Origin: Azospirillum baldaniorum
GTDB taxonomy: Bacteria > Pseudomonadota > Alphaproteobacteria > Azospirillales > Azospirillaceae
Assembly (NCBI RefSeq): GCF_003119195.2
Contig: NZ_CP022260.1
Location: 341,501-405,500 of the forward strand
Direction of reading: 5' to 3'
Length of the DNA stretch: 64,000 nt
Positions 8,466 through 16,648 of this stretch are shown piece by piece; position 1 is the stretch's first letter; every line of letters starts with the position of its first letter. A program made the position numbers and the translations under genes. The notes under the pieces were generated by a model. It saw only the letters and a program-made list of their open reading frames with translations. It was not told the DNA's origin and made no database searches.

Positions 8466-8689
8466 GGACCGCATCGTTTTTTCTGCTTGTGACACGAACT
8501 GTGTCCGGTAGTCTTGATCTTGCCGGGAGCGGATCGGCCTGATCGAAATCTCTGCCGGACATCGGAAAGTCTTCATGATTTCCGAGGCGGGCGGCCTCTT
8601 TACTCTCATCGCCTGTCCACTGAAGCCGCTCGGCGCGCGTCGCGGCAGCGATGCGCGGCCTTCCACAACCAGGAAAGGACAACCCGCGC

Positions 8690-9856
8690 GTGATCGATCT
8701 TTCGGGAAAGGCGGCCATTGCCGGCGTTTTTGAATCGCCCCGCCGGGATGCGCCGCGCGTCCACCCCTTCGCCCTTCAGATGGAGTGCATCCTCGGCGCG
8801 CTGGACGACGCCGGGCTGACGCTGAAGGACGTGGACGGGCTGTGCGCGGCCTCCGGCGACTGGGCCGAGGGCGGCAGCACCATGGATGTGGTCGAACTGG
8901 CCGAATACATCGGGATCGCGCCGACCTACGTGAACAGCACCGACGTCGGCGGCTGCTCCTACATCCTCCAGGCCGGGCAGGCGGCGGCGGCCATCGCCAC
9001 CGGGCTGGCCGAGGTGGTGGTCATCAGCTACGCCGCCTGCCCGCGCTGGTGGCCGCTGAGCAGCCCGTCCTTCGACCCCTTTGTCTTCCCCGCCGGCCCC
9101 GGCCAGTACGAGATTCCCTACGCGCCGACGCTGATTTCGACCTACGGCCTGTTCGCCCGTCGCCATATGGACCTGTATGGCACCACACCGGAACAGCTTG
9201 CCCAGGTGGCCGTGACCTTCCGCGAGCACGCGGCAAAGAACCCCGACGCCCGGCTGCGCAAGCCGATCACGGTGGACGACGTGCTGGCCTCGCCGATGAT
9301 CGCCTCGCCGCTGCACCGGCTGGACTGCTGCGTGGTGACCGACGGCGGCGGCGCCGTCGTGATGACCAGCCGGGAGCGGGCGCGCGACCTGAAGAAGCCG
9401 CCGGTCCATGTGGTCGGCTACGGGGCCGCCGTGGCGCGCACCCAGAACAGCCAGATCCCCGACGACCTGACCACCCCGGCGGCGCTGTCCGGCCCGCGCG
9501 CCTTCGCCATGGCCGGGGTGACCCCCGGCGAGATCGACGTGGCGCAGATCTACGACGCCTTCACCATCACGCCGATGCTGGCGCTGGAGGATCTGGGCTT
9601 CTGCGGTCGCGGGGAGAGCGGCGCCTTCGTCGCGGACGGCAACCTGACGCTGGGCGGCAGCCTGCCGACCAACACCGATGGCGGCGGGCTGTCGTCCAAC
9701 CATCCTGGCAAGCGCGGCATCTTCACCCTGATCGAGAGCGTCCGCCAACTGCGCGGCGAGGGGCCGGGCGTCCAGGTGCCCGACGCCCGCATCGCCCTGG
9801 CCCATGGGCTGGGCGGCACCTTCTGCTCCGCCGCCACCGCCATCCTTGCCCGGTAA
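8690..9856 (+). CDS. Thiolase, SCP-2 / lipid-transfer type acetyl-CoA acetyltransferase
   Basis: 388 residues from the GTG at 8690, which follows AGGAAAGGA; an ATG at 8651 in the same frame lacks an equally good ribosome site. The N-terminal half carries GGCSYILQAGQ with the candidate acyl-accepting Cys, and the C-terminal half has SNHPGKRGI and HGLGGTF, the conserved His-bearing thiolase segments. SCP-2 thiolases of this kind cleave beta-ketoacyl-CoA, often of branched or ring-derived acids, and typically need a DUF35 partner, which is the next gene. It is the first gene of the long catabolic operon. Confidence 0.85.
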   Translation: MIDLSGKAAIAGVFESPRRDAPRVHPFALQMECILGALDDAGLTLKDVDGLCAASGDWAEGGSTMDVVELAEYIGIAPTYVNSTDVGGCSYILQAGQAAAAIATGLAEVVVISYAACPRWWPLSSPSFDPFVFPAGPGQYEIPYAPTLISTYGLFARRHMDLYGTTPEQLAQVAVTFREHAAKNPDARLRKPITVDDVLASPMIASPLHRLDCCVVTDGGGAVVMTSRERARDLKKPPVHVVGYGAAVARTQNSQIPDDLTTPAALSGPRAFAMAGVTPGEIDVAQIYDAFTITPMLALEDLGFCGRGESGAFVADGNLTLGGSLPTNTDGGGLSSNHPGKRGIFTLIESVRQLRGEGPGVQVPDARIALAHGLGGTFCSAATAILAR

Positions 9857-9864
9857 GGTGCCCG

Positions 9865-10278
9865 ATGACAGCCCCAACGACCAGCATGACCATTCCGCCC
9901 GTCCAGGACGAGACCTCCGCCCCCTTCTGGGACGCGGCGCGCGAGGGGCGCTTCCTGATCCAGCGCTGCCCGGAGACCGGGCGGTTCCAGTGGTACCCGC
10001 GTGCGCACTCCATCCACGCCCCGCACGCCCGCCCGGAGTGGGTCGAGGCGAGCGGGCGCGGCGAGTTGCTGACCTATTCGGCCGTCCATCGCGGCAACCA
10101 GCGCGGCGATCCCTACGTCTGCGCCCTGATCCGGATGGAGGAGGGCGTCACCGTCTTCTCCCGCGTCGAGGGGGTGGCGGAGGCCGATCTGCGGGCCGGG
10201 CTGCCGCTCGCCGTGGCCTTCCACCAGCTCGACGAGACCACCAGCCTTCCCGTGTTCCGCCCGCGGACTCCCGACTGA
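9865..10278 (+). CDS. DUF35 / OB-fold acyl-CoA-associated protein with degenerate Zn-ribbon
   Basis: 137 residues starting 8 bases after the thiolase stop. The N-terminal rubredoxin-like segment reads LIQRCPETGRFQWYPRAHS and is followed by the OB-fold part (WVEASGRGELLTYSAVHRG). DUF35 proteins usually bind Zn through two Cys pairs and form a complex with a SCP-2 thiolase. Here Cys35 remains, but Thr38 stands at the second Cys position and the second pair (expected about residues 48-52) reads Ser-Ile-His. Zinc binding is therefore doubtful, while the OB fold and the operon position argue that it still serves as the thiolase partner. Confidence 0.8.
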   Translation: MTAPTTSMTIPPVQDETSAPFWDAAREGRFLIQRCPETGRFQWYPRAHSIHAPHARPEWVEASGRGELLTYSAVHRGNQRGDPYVCALIRMEEGVTVFSRVEGVAEADLRAGLPLAVAFHQLDETTSLPVFRPRTPD

Positions 10279-10290
10279 GGGTGCCTTGAC

Positions 10291-10740
10291 ATGACCGCCA
10301 TCCATCTCGACGACATCAAGCCGGGCGACCGGACGCGCTCCTCGCGCGTCACCGTCACCGAGGCGCACATCGTCTGGTTCGCCGGCCTGACCGGCGACTT
10401 CAACCCGCTGCACATGGACGCCGAGGCCGCCAAGGCCAACGGCTTCGGGCGGACCATCGCCCACGGCATGCTGACCCACTCGCTCAGCACCGGGCTGCGC
10501 TCGGCCATCGACGACTGGGCGATCCTCGCCTTCCTGGAGACGCGCCGCCGCTTCGTCGGGCCGGTCTTCGCCGGCGACACCGTGCATTACGAGGCGGAGG
10601 TGGCGGAGGTCCGCCCCAGCGCCTCCAAGCCCGACCGCGGCATCGTCCGCGTCGCCATCACCGTAAAGAACCAGCGCGGCGAGACCGTGCAGGAGGGTGA
10701 GGACGTGCTCTCCATCGCCCGCAAGGAGGCGCAGGCATGA
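10291..10740 (+). CDS. MaoC-family (R)-specific enoyl-CoA hydratase
   Basis: 149 residues in a single hotdog domain. The catalytic dyad is Asp36 and His41 in TGDFNPLHMD, and FGRTIAHGMLT is the usual following helix. It should hydrate a trans-2-enoyl-CoA to the (R)-3-hydroxyacyl-CoA. It ends in ATGA overlap with the downstream SDR, which would oxidise the hydroxyl, so the two form a coupled hydration-oxidation step feeding the thiolase. Confidence 0.88.
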   Translation: MTAIHLDDIKPGDRTRSSRVTVTEAHIVWFAGLTGDFNPLHMDAEAAKANGFGRTIAHGMLTHSLSTGLRSAIDDWAILAFLETRRRFVGPVFAGDTVHYEAEVAEVRPSASKPDRGIVRVAITVKNQRGETVQEGEDVLSIARKEAQA

Positions 10741-11507
10741 GTGCCCCAACCACCCATCCCCGCCGTCTCGCCGGCCGTGTCGCCTTCGTCACCGGCGGCG
10801 GCGGCGGCATCGGTCGCGCCGTCTGCGAGCGGCTGGCCGCGGAGGGCGCCGCGGTCGTCGTCGCCGACATCGGGGCCGAGGTCGCCGAGACCGTCGCCGC
10901 CGCGCTGCGCGCCGAGGGGGCTCAGGCCCACGCCACCGCGCTGAACGTCGCCGACCGGGAAAGCTGGGGCGCCGCCGTGACCGGCCTGCCCGAGGCATTC
11001 CGGGGCGTGGACATCATGGTCAACGTTGCCGGCATCGTCCGCGACCGCTCGCTGCCCAAGATGACCGACGCGGAATGGAGCGCCGTCATCGACGTGAACC
11101 TGCGCGGCACGTGGCTGGGTTGCCAGACGGCCTTCCGGCTGGTCGGCGACCGCGGCTGGGGGCGCATCGTCAACATCGCCTCAACGGCGATCCTGGGGAC
11201 CTTCGGGCAGGCCAACTACTCCGCCTCCAAGGCCGGGGTGGTCGGGCTGACCCGCACCGCCGCCCTGGAAGGGGCGCGCCGCGGCATCCTGGTCAACGCC
11301 GTCGCTCCGGGGGTCGTGGAGACCGCCATCGTCGAGGGGGTGCCCGACGCGGTGCGCTCGCAATGGCTGGAGAAGACGCCCATCGGGCGCCTGGGCAAGC
11401 CGGCGGAGATCGCCGCCGTCGTCGCCTTCCTGGCGTCCGACGACGCGGCCTACGTCACCGGCCAGACCATCGTCGCCGACGGTGGGGCGACCACCGGCGA
11501 TTACTGA
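10737..11507 (+). CDS. Short-chain dehydrogenase/reductase, FabG-like
   Basis: 256 residues. The cofactor loop TGGGGGIGRAV, the NVAGI segment and the catalytic YSASK (Tyr161, Lys165) are all present, with a DGG(A) C-terminal end typical of FabG-like enzymes. The likely reaction is NAD(P)-dependent oxidation of a 3-hydroxyacyl-CoA made by the preceding MaoC protein. It overlaps that gene by 4 bases. Confidence 0.9.
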   Translation: MSAPTTHPRRLAGRVAFVTGGGGGIGRAVCERLAAEGAAVVVADIGAEVAETVAAALRAEGAQAHATALNVADRESWGAAVTGLPEAFRGVDIMVNVAGIVRDRSLPKMTDAEWSAVIDVNLRGTWLGCQTAFRLVGDRGWGRIVNIASTAILGTFGQANYSASKAGVVGLTRTAALEGARRGILVNAVAPGVVETAIVEGVPDAVRSQWLEKTPIGRLGKPAEIAAVVAFLASDDAAYVTGQTIVADGGATTGDY

Positions 11508-11575
11508 CTTTTACTGAAGAACGAAGAACGACGCCGAAACGGCGGTACCGCAACAACAAGACAGGGATTGGCAAC

Positions 11576-12631
11576 ATGATGGAATTCTCTCGCCGCCGCC
11601 TTCTCCAGACCGGCGGACTCGTCGGCACCGCCCTGGTGACCGGCGGGCTGGCCGGCACCGCCTTCTCGCGCATCGCGTCGGCGGCGGACGACCCGCTCTA
11701 CGCCGCCGCGAAGAAGGAAGGCGCCCTGACCCTCTACTGGGGCTCCTACGAGCAGCAGACGATGGAGGCGATCCGCGACGCCTTCAAGGCGAAGTATCCG
11801 GGCATCGAGGTCAACCTGCTCCGCCAGGCCTCGCAGACCGTCTACACCCGCCTGCGCATGGAGCTGCAGAGCGGCGTCCACGAGTGCGACTCGCTGGGCA
11901 CCACCAACATGCTGCACTACACCGAGCTGAAGAAGATCGGCGCGCTGGCGCCCTTCGAGCCGGTGGACGGCGTGCACATCCCGGACGCCTTCCGCAACCT
12001 CGACCCCGACAAGATGTTCCATGTCGGCGCCATCAGCCTGACCAGCATCAACTACGCGCCGGGCAAGGTCCAGACCCCGCCGGCCAGCTGGCAGGCGCTG
12101 CTGGAGGACCAGTGGCAGGGCAAGATCACCACGGGCAGCCCGGCCTTCTCCGGCGACGTGGCGAACTGGGTGGTCGCCATCCGCCGCAAGTACGGCGACG
12201 ACTTCCTGCGCGCCTTCGGCAAGCAGAAGCCGAAGGTCGGCCAGTCCAACGTCGACACCGTGACCGACATCCTGGCCGGTGAGCGCGTCGTCGGTTCCGG
12301 CGCGCCCTTCAGCTACACGCTGACCCAGAAGGCCGCCGGCAACCCCATCGACGTGGTGGCGCCGTCCGACGACGCCATCCTGAACCTGGGCGTCACCGGC
12401 ATCCTGGCGAAGGCCCCGCACCCGAACGCGGCCCGTCTGTTCACCAACTTCCTCTATTCCACGGAGGTGTCGATGATCCTCCAGAAGAACTACTGGCCGA
12501 CATTGCGCAAGGACGTGCCCTGGGCGGAAGGGCGGTCGCTGGACCAGTTGAAATGGTACCGCAACACCGGCGACGACCTCGGCCCGGAGGTCGCGGAAGG
12601 CATCGCCAAGTGGAAGGAACTGGTGCGCTGA
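11576..12631 (+). CDS. ABC transporter substrate-binding protein, Fe3+/2-aminoethylphosphonate-like family
   Basis: 351 residues from ATG 11576 (a second ATG follows at once). The leader SRRRLLQTGGLVGTALVTGG carries a twin-arginine signal, so the protein is probably exported folded. The mature part begins ADDPLYAAAKKEGALTLYWG, typical of AfuA/PotD-like extracellular solute-binding proteins. Since the gene sits within acyl-CoA catabolism genes, the ligand is more likely the organic acid growth substrate than iron; this is inference. Its permease and ATPase follow. Confidence 0.87.
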   Translation: MMEFSRRRLLQTGGLVGTALVTGGLAGTAFSRIASAADDPLYAAAKKEGALTLYWGSYEQQTMEAIRDAFKAKYPGIEVNLLRQASQTVYTRLRMELQSGVHECDSLGTTNMLHYTELKKIGALAPFEPVDGVHIPDAFRNLDPDKMFHVGAISLTSINYAPGKVQTPPASWQALLEDQWQGKITTGSPAFSGDVANWVVAIRRKYGDDFLRAFGKQKPKVGQSNVDTVTDILAGERVVGSGAPFSYTLTQKAAGNPIDVVAPSDDAILNLGVTGILAKAPHPNAARLFTNFLYSTEVSMILQKNYWPTLRKDVPWAEGRSLDQLKWYRNTGDDLGPEVAEGIAKWKELVR

Positions 12632-12640
12632 TCGCTGTTT

Positions 12641-12759
12641 CCCTCTCCCCTTGGGGAGAGGGGTAGGGTGAGGGGGTTGCACGTGTCGGTGCGTTCGGCA
12701 AAGGCGCAACCCCCTCACCCGCCTGCTTCGCGGGCACCCTCTCCCCGGAGGGGCGAGGG
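12641..12759. repeat. Intergenic palindromic repeat element, full-length copy 2
   Basis: Terminal hairpins are CCCTCTCCCC/GGGGAGAGGG at 12641-12662 and an imperfect copy at 12737-12759. Inner 15-base arms at 12666-12680 and 12706-12720 are perfect complements. It lies between the binding-protein and permease genes inside the operon and could form an mRNA structure that lowers downstream expression. Same family as 5343-5482. Confidence 0.75.
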
Positions 12760-12786
12760 ACAGTACGGACAATGGAGGCGGACCCT

Positions 12787-14580
12787 ATGGGGGTCATTTC
12801 AACGGACAGCCCAGACAGCGCAGCCGCGGCAACCGCGCGCCCGGCGATGGCCCGCGTGCCGCTCGCCAGGACCGTGGTCTTCGGCGCCGTCGCCCTTCTT
12901 CTCTTCCTGCTGGTGGTCCTGCCCTTCGGCTGGGTTCTCAACAACAGTTTCCACGACGACCTGACCGGCGCCTGGACGCTCGGCAACTATGCGCGGATCT
13001 TCCAGTCGGTGGACCTGCTGGAGCCCCTGTTCAACTCGCTGCTCCTCGCCGTGGCGACCGCGGTGATCGCCGTCGGCATCGGCGTGCCGCTGGCCTGGCT
13101 AGTGTCGCGGACCGACCTGCCGTTCCGCCGCACCATCCGCGTGCTGACTCTGACCGCCTTCGTCACCCCGTCCTTCATCGGAGCGACCGGCTGGATTCTG
13201 CTGGCAGCCCCCAACTCCGGCTGGCTGAACGCGCTGTGGCGCTCGCTGGCCGGGGCGGAGGCGGGGCCGCTGCTGAACATCTACTCGATGACCGGGGCGA
13301 TCTTCATCTGCGGCATCTACACCGTCCCCTACAGCTTCACCATGGTGTCGAGCGCGCTCGACGAGATGGCCGTGGAGCTTGAGGACGCCGCCGCCACGCT
13401 GGGCTCCGGCACGCTGCGCACCATGCTCAGCATCACCATCCCGCTGGTTACCCCGGCGGTGATCGCCAGCTTCATCCTGTCCTTCATCCAGGGGCTGACG
13501 CTGTTCGGCGTTCCGGCCTTCCTGCTGACGCCGACCGGCATCCCGGTGGTGACGACCAAGCTGGCCGAGTTCTACCAGCTCTTCCCGCCGGAAATCTACA
13601 TGGCGGCCGCCTATTGCATGCCGCTGCTGCTGGTCACCGCCATGCTGTTCTGGATGCGCCGCCGCATCCTGGGCCGCAAGCAGTTCGTCACCATCTCCGG
13701 CAAGAGCCGGGCGGGGCGGCGGATCGCGCTGGGCGCCGCCCGCTGGCCGGCCTTCGGGGCGGCGCTGCTGCTGCCGCTGGTCTCGGTGTTCCTGCCCTAC
13801 GCGGCGCTGCTGCTGGTGTCGCTGACCCGCGCCTGGGGCCAGGGCCTGTCGTGGGAGAACCTGTCGCTGCATTGGTACTGGTGGGCGCTGTTCGGAAACT
13901 CGGAGACGCACACCGCCATCGTCAACTCGCTGGTGTTCTCGACGCTGGCGGCGACGCTCTGCGTGATGCTCGGCACCGTCGTCGCCTACATCGTGGAGCG
14001 GCGGATGGTCTTCGGCGCCAGCCTGTTCGGCGCGGTGGCGACGGTTCCCATCATCATCCCCGGCATCGTCATGTCGGTCGGCTTCTTCGCCGCCTACACG
14101 CGGGCGCCGCTGAACCTCTACGGCACGCCGCTGCTGCTGGTCGCGGCCTTCGCGGCGACCTTCCTGCCCATCGCCTATGCTCATGGCGGGTCGATCCTCA
14201 AGGGCATCGGGCCGGAGCTGGAGCGCGCCGCCCGCAGCCTGGGTGCGGGGGAGGGACGGACCTTCCTGTCGATCACCATCCCGCTGATGGGCGGCGGGCT
14301 GCTGTCGGGCTGGTTCCTGGTCTTCATCCCGATCATCCGCGAGCTGTCGGTGGCCGTTTTCCTCATCACGCCCAAGACCAACGTGATGACCACGCTGATC
14401 TACAACGCCAAGGACGGCGGCAATTACGAGGCCGTCTGCGCCATGAGCGTCCTTCTCCTCCTCATCACGCTGGCGCTGGTGGCCGCCGCCGGTCCCCTGA
14501 CGCGCCTGACCACCGTGCGCCGCACCTCTCGCAAATCCGGTCGTAAAACCGCCCCGGCGGAAGGAGTTCTCCCTACATGA
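12787..14580 (+). CDS. ABC transporter permease, two fused FbpB-like domains
   Basis: 597 residues from the ATG at 12787, chosen because GGAGG (12774-12778) lies 8 bases before it; the ATG at 12772 overlaps that ribosome site. About twelve membrane segments in two homologous halves, each with an EAA-type loop (LEDAAATLGSGTLRTML and LERAARSLGAGEGRTFL). Such double permeases belong to the ferric/phosphonate-type uptake family and form the whole channel by themselves. The stop overlaps the ATPase start as ATGA. Confidence 0.88.
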   Translation: MGVISTDSPDSAAAATARPAMARVPLARTVVFGAVALLLFLLVVLPFGWVLNNSFHDDLTGAWTLGNYARIFQSVDLLEPLFNSLLLAVATAVIAVGIGVPLAWLVSRTDLPFRRTIRVLTLTAFVTPSFIGATGWILLAAPNSGWLNALWRSLAGAEAGPLLNIYSMTGAIFICGIYTVPYSFTMVSSALDEMAVELEDAAATLGSGTLRTMLSITIPLVTPAVIASFILSFIQGLTLFGVPAFLLTPTGIPVVTTKLAEFYQLFPPEIYMAAAYCMPLLLVTAMLFWMRRRILGRKQFVTISGKSRAGRRIALGAARWPAFGAALLLPLVSVFLPYAALLLVSLTRAWGQGLSWENLSLHWYWWALFGNSETHTAIVNSLVFSTLAATLCVMLGTVVAYIVERRMVFGASLFGAVATVPIIIPGIVMSVGFFAAYTRAPLNLYGTPLLLVAAFAATFLPIAYAHGGSILKGIGPELERAARSLGAGEGRTFLSITIPLMGGGLLSGWFLVFIPIIRELSVAVFLITPKTNVMTTLIYNAKDGGNYEAVCAMSVLLLLITLALVAAAGPLTRLTTVRRTSRKSGRKTAPAEGVLPT

Positions 14581-15659
14581 GCGGGATCCGCATCAAGAAC
14601 CTCCGCAAGTCCTTCGGCACCTACACCGCGCTGCACGGCATCGACCTGCAGGTCCCCAACGGCACGCTGCTGGCCCTGCTGGGCCCGTCCGGCTGCGGCA
14701 AGTCCACGACCCTCCAGCTCCTTGCCGGGTTCGAGGCGCCGACGGAGGGGGAGATCTGGGCCGACGACGTGCTGCTGTCCTCGGCGCGCGGGGTGCTGCC
14801 GCCGGAGAAGCGCGGCATCTCCCTGGTGTTCCAGAACTACGCGGTGTGGCCGCACAAGACGGTGGCGGAGAATGTGGCCTTCGGCCTCGCCATCCGCCGC
14901 CTGCCCAAGGCGGAGATCGCCGAGCGGCTGGACCGCACGCTGCGCACCGTCCGGCTGGAGGCGCTGCGTGACCGCTACCCGTCGGAGCTGTCGGGCGGCC
15001 AGCAGCAGCGCGTGGCGCTGGCCCGCGCGCTGGCGGTGGAGCCGCGCATCCTCCTGCTCGACGAGCCGCTGTCCAACCTGGACGCCCATCTGCGCGAGGA
15101 GATGCGGTTCGAGATCCGGCAGGTCCACGACCTGCTGGGGCTGACCACCGTCTACGTCACCCACGACCAGTCGGAGGCGCTGGTCACCGCCGACCGCATC
15201 GCCGTCATGAAGTCGGGCCACCTCCAGCAACTCGGCTCGCCGGAGGACATCTTCGAGCGGCCGTCCAACGCCTTCGTCGCCACCTTCATCGGCGCCAACA
15301 ACGAACTGGCCGGGACCAGCGAGGGCAACGGCGCCATCCGCGTCGGCAGCCATGTGCTGACCGCCCCCGACCGCAGCGGGGCGGCGCATGGCGGGACGGT
15401 GTCGCTGTGCGTGCGGCCCTCCCAGGTCCGGCTGTTCGGCGCCGAGGAGACGGGACTGCCGGCCGAGGGCTGCAACGTGCTGTCCGGCACGGTCCAGCGC
15501 TCCGCCTATCTGGGCGAATACCGCGACGTGCTGGTGGATCTGGGGGGCGGGCGGACGCTGCGCGCCTTCATTCCGCCCGCTCAGAGCTTCGCTCCGGGCA
15601 GCGTGGTGACGGCGCTGCTTCCCATCGGCTCCTGCCAGATCCTCGGGCCAGCGGCCTGA
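14577..15659 (+). CDS. ABC transporter ATPase, FbpC/PotA-like
   Basis: 360 residues. Walker A GPSGCGKST at residues 36-44, Q-loop in VFQNYAVWPH, signature LSGGQQQR, Walker B ILLLDEP and the H-loop THDQSEA are all intact. A C-terminal TOBE-like domain follows residue 240. It powers the permease encoded immediately upstream, with a 4-base overlap. Confidence 0.92.
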   Translation: MSGIRIKNLRKSFGTYTALHGIDLQVPNGTLLALLGPSGCGKSTTLQLLAGFEAPTEGEIWADDVLLSSARGVLPPEKRGISLVFQNYAVWPHKTVAENVAFGLAIRRLPKAEIAERLDRTLRTVRLEALRDRYPSELSGGQQQRVALARALAVEPRILLLDEPLSNLDAHLREEMRFEIRQVHDLLGLTTVYVTHDQSEALVTADRIAVMKSGHLQQLGSPEDIFERPSNAFVATFIGANNELAGTSEGNGAIRVGSHVLTAPDRSGAAHGGTVSLCVRPSQVRLFGAEETGLPAEGCNVLSGTVQRSAYLGEYRDVLVDLGGGRTLRAFIPPAQSFAPGSVVTALLPIGSCQILGPAA

Positions 15660-15689
15660 TCGCGGCTTAAAACTAAGAAAGTCCGAACG

Positions 15690-16505
15690 ATGACCATCGC
15701 CACGACTGGCGAGGCCGACGCCTTGCCCGAAATCCTGACCGAGCGGCGCGGAGCCGTCCAGTGGGTGATCTTCAACCGGCCCAAGGCGCGCAACGCCATC
15801 ACCCCCTGGATGGAGGACCGGCTGATCGAAATCTGCCGGGAGGTCGACGCGGACCCGGCGGTGAAGGCCCTGGTGCTGACCGGTGCGGCCGGCGACAAGC
15901 CCGCCTTCATGGCCGGCGCCGACCTGTCCTGCCTGCAGAGTGTCAAGACGCCGGAGGACTACACGATCCTGGAGGACCGCGCGGAGACCGCGGCGATGGC
16001 GCTGGAGGCGGTGCGCGTTCCAACCATCGCCGCCCTGGCCGGCGCCTGCGTGGGGGAGGGGGCTCTGCTCGCCGCCTGCTGCGACGTGCGCATCGCCACG
16101 CCGTCGGTGCGCTTCGGCTTTCCCATCGCCCGCACGGTCGGCAACTGTCTGAGCATCAAGAACCTTGCCCGGCTGGCCGCCATCCTCGGCACCGCGCGGA
16201 CCAAGGAGATGATCTTCAGCGCCCGCCTGCTGACCGCCGACGACTTGGCCGGCGCCGGCGCCCTGCGCGGCGTCGTGCCGGACGACGACCTCACCGAGCG
16301 CACCCAGGAGTTGGCCGAGGAGCTGGCGGGCCTCGCTCCGCTGACCCTGTGGACGACGCGTGAGGCCCTGCGGCGCTGGCGCGACCATGGGCTGCCGGCG
16401 GACGGCGACGCCGACCTGCTCCGCCTCTGCTACCTCTCCGCCGATTATCAGGAGGGCATCGCGGCCTTCCTGGAGAAGCGCCGCCCGGTCTGGGTGGGGC
16501 AGTAG
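15690..16505 (+). CDS. Enoyl-CoA hydratase/isomerase family protein
   Basis: 271 residues with the crotonase fold. VIFNRPKARNAI is the N-terminal signature, AFMAGADLSCLQ the first oxyanion-hole region and GACVGEGALLAACCDVRIA the second. The usual catalytic Glu of the GG-loop region appears as the Glu in VGEGALL. It is the last gene of the operon, 30 bases after the ATPase. It may hydrate, isomerise or ring-open an enoyl-CoA; the substrate cannot be deduced. Confidence 0.87.
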   Translation: MTIATTGEADALPEILTERRGAVQWVIFNRPKARNAITPWMEDRLIEICREVDADPAVKALVLTGAAGDKPAFMAGADLSCLQSVKTPEDYTILEDRAETAAMALEAVRVPTIAALAGACVGEGALLAACCDVRIATPSVRFGFPIARTVGNCLSIKNLARLAAILGTARTKEMIFSARLLTADDLAGAGALRGVVPDDDLTERTQELAEELAGLAPLTLWTTREALRRWRDHGLPADGDADLLRLCYLSADYQEGIAAFLEKRRPVWVGQ

Positions 16506-16536
16506 GTCCGGCACAAGCGCAACCCCCTCACCCTAA

Positions 16537-16559
16537 CCCTCTCCCCGGAGGGGAGAGGG
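16537..16559. repeat. Partial copy of the intergenic palindromic repeat
   Basis: A perfect 10-base-pair hairpin, CCCTCTCCCC GGA GGGGAGAGGG, 31 bases after the hydratase stop. The upstream bases 16521-16533 match the inner arm of the full-length copies. It may also act as the 3' end structure of the operon, though no T-run follows. Confidence 0.65.
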
Positions 16560-16648
16560 GATTCCTTGCCGCCATCCATACCCTTCACTATCCTGCCGCC
16601 GCACCACGCGCCCATGCGGGCGTTCAGCCGCCATGGGACCCGCCTGTC

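Larger units (their letters stand above)
8247..8689. other. Divergent intergenic control region
   Basis: About 440 bases between the CoA-transferase and thiolase operons hold no convincing gene. Two dyads of the form GGTGC-N7-GCACC are present (8404-8420 and 8449-8465), and the stretch 8471-8520 is relatively AT-rich. The spacing allows one regulator to govern both directions. Confidence 0.6.

Noticed and set aside
7044..8718. Longer N-termini for the CoA-transferase and a fused frame running through LysR
   Set aside because: The extra residues show no family match and cross the divergent control region with its dyads.
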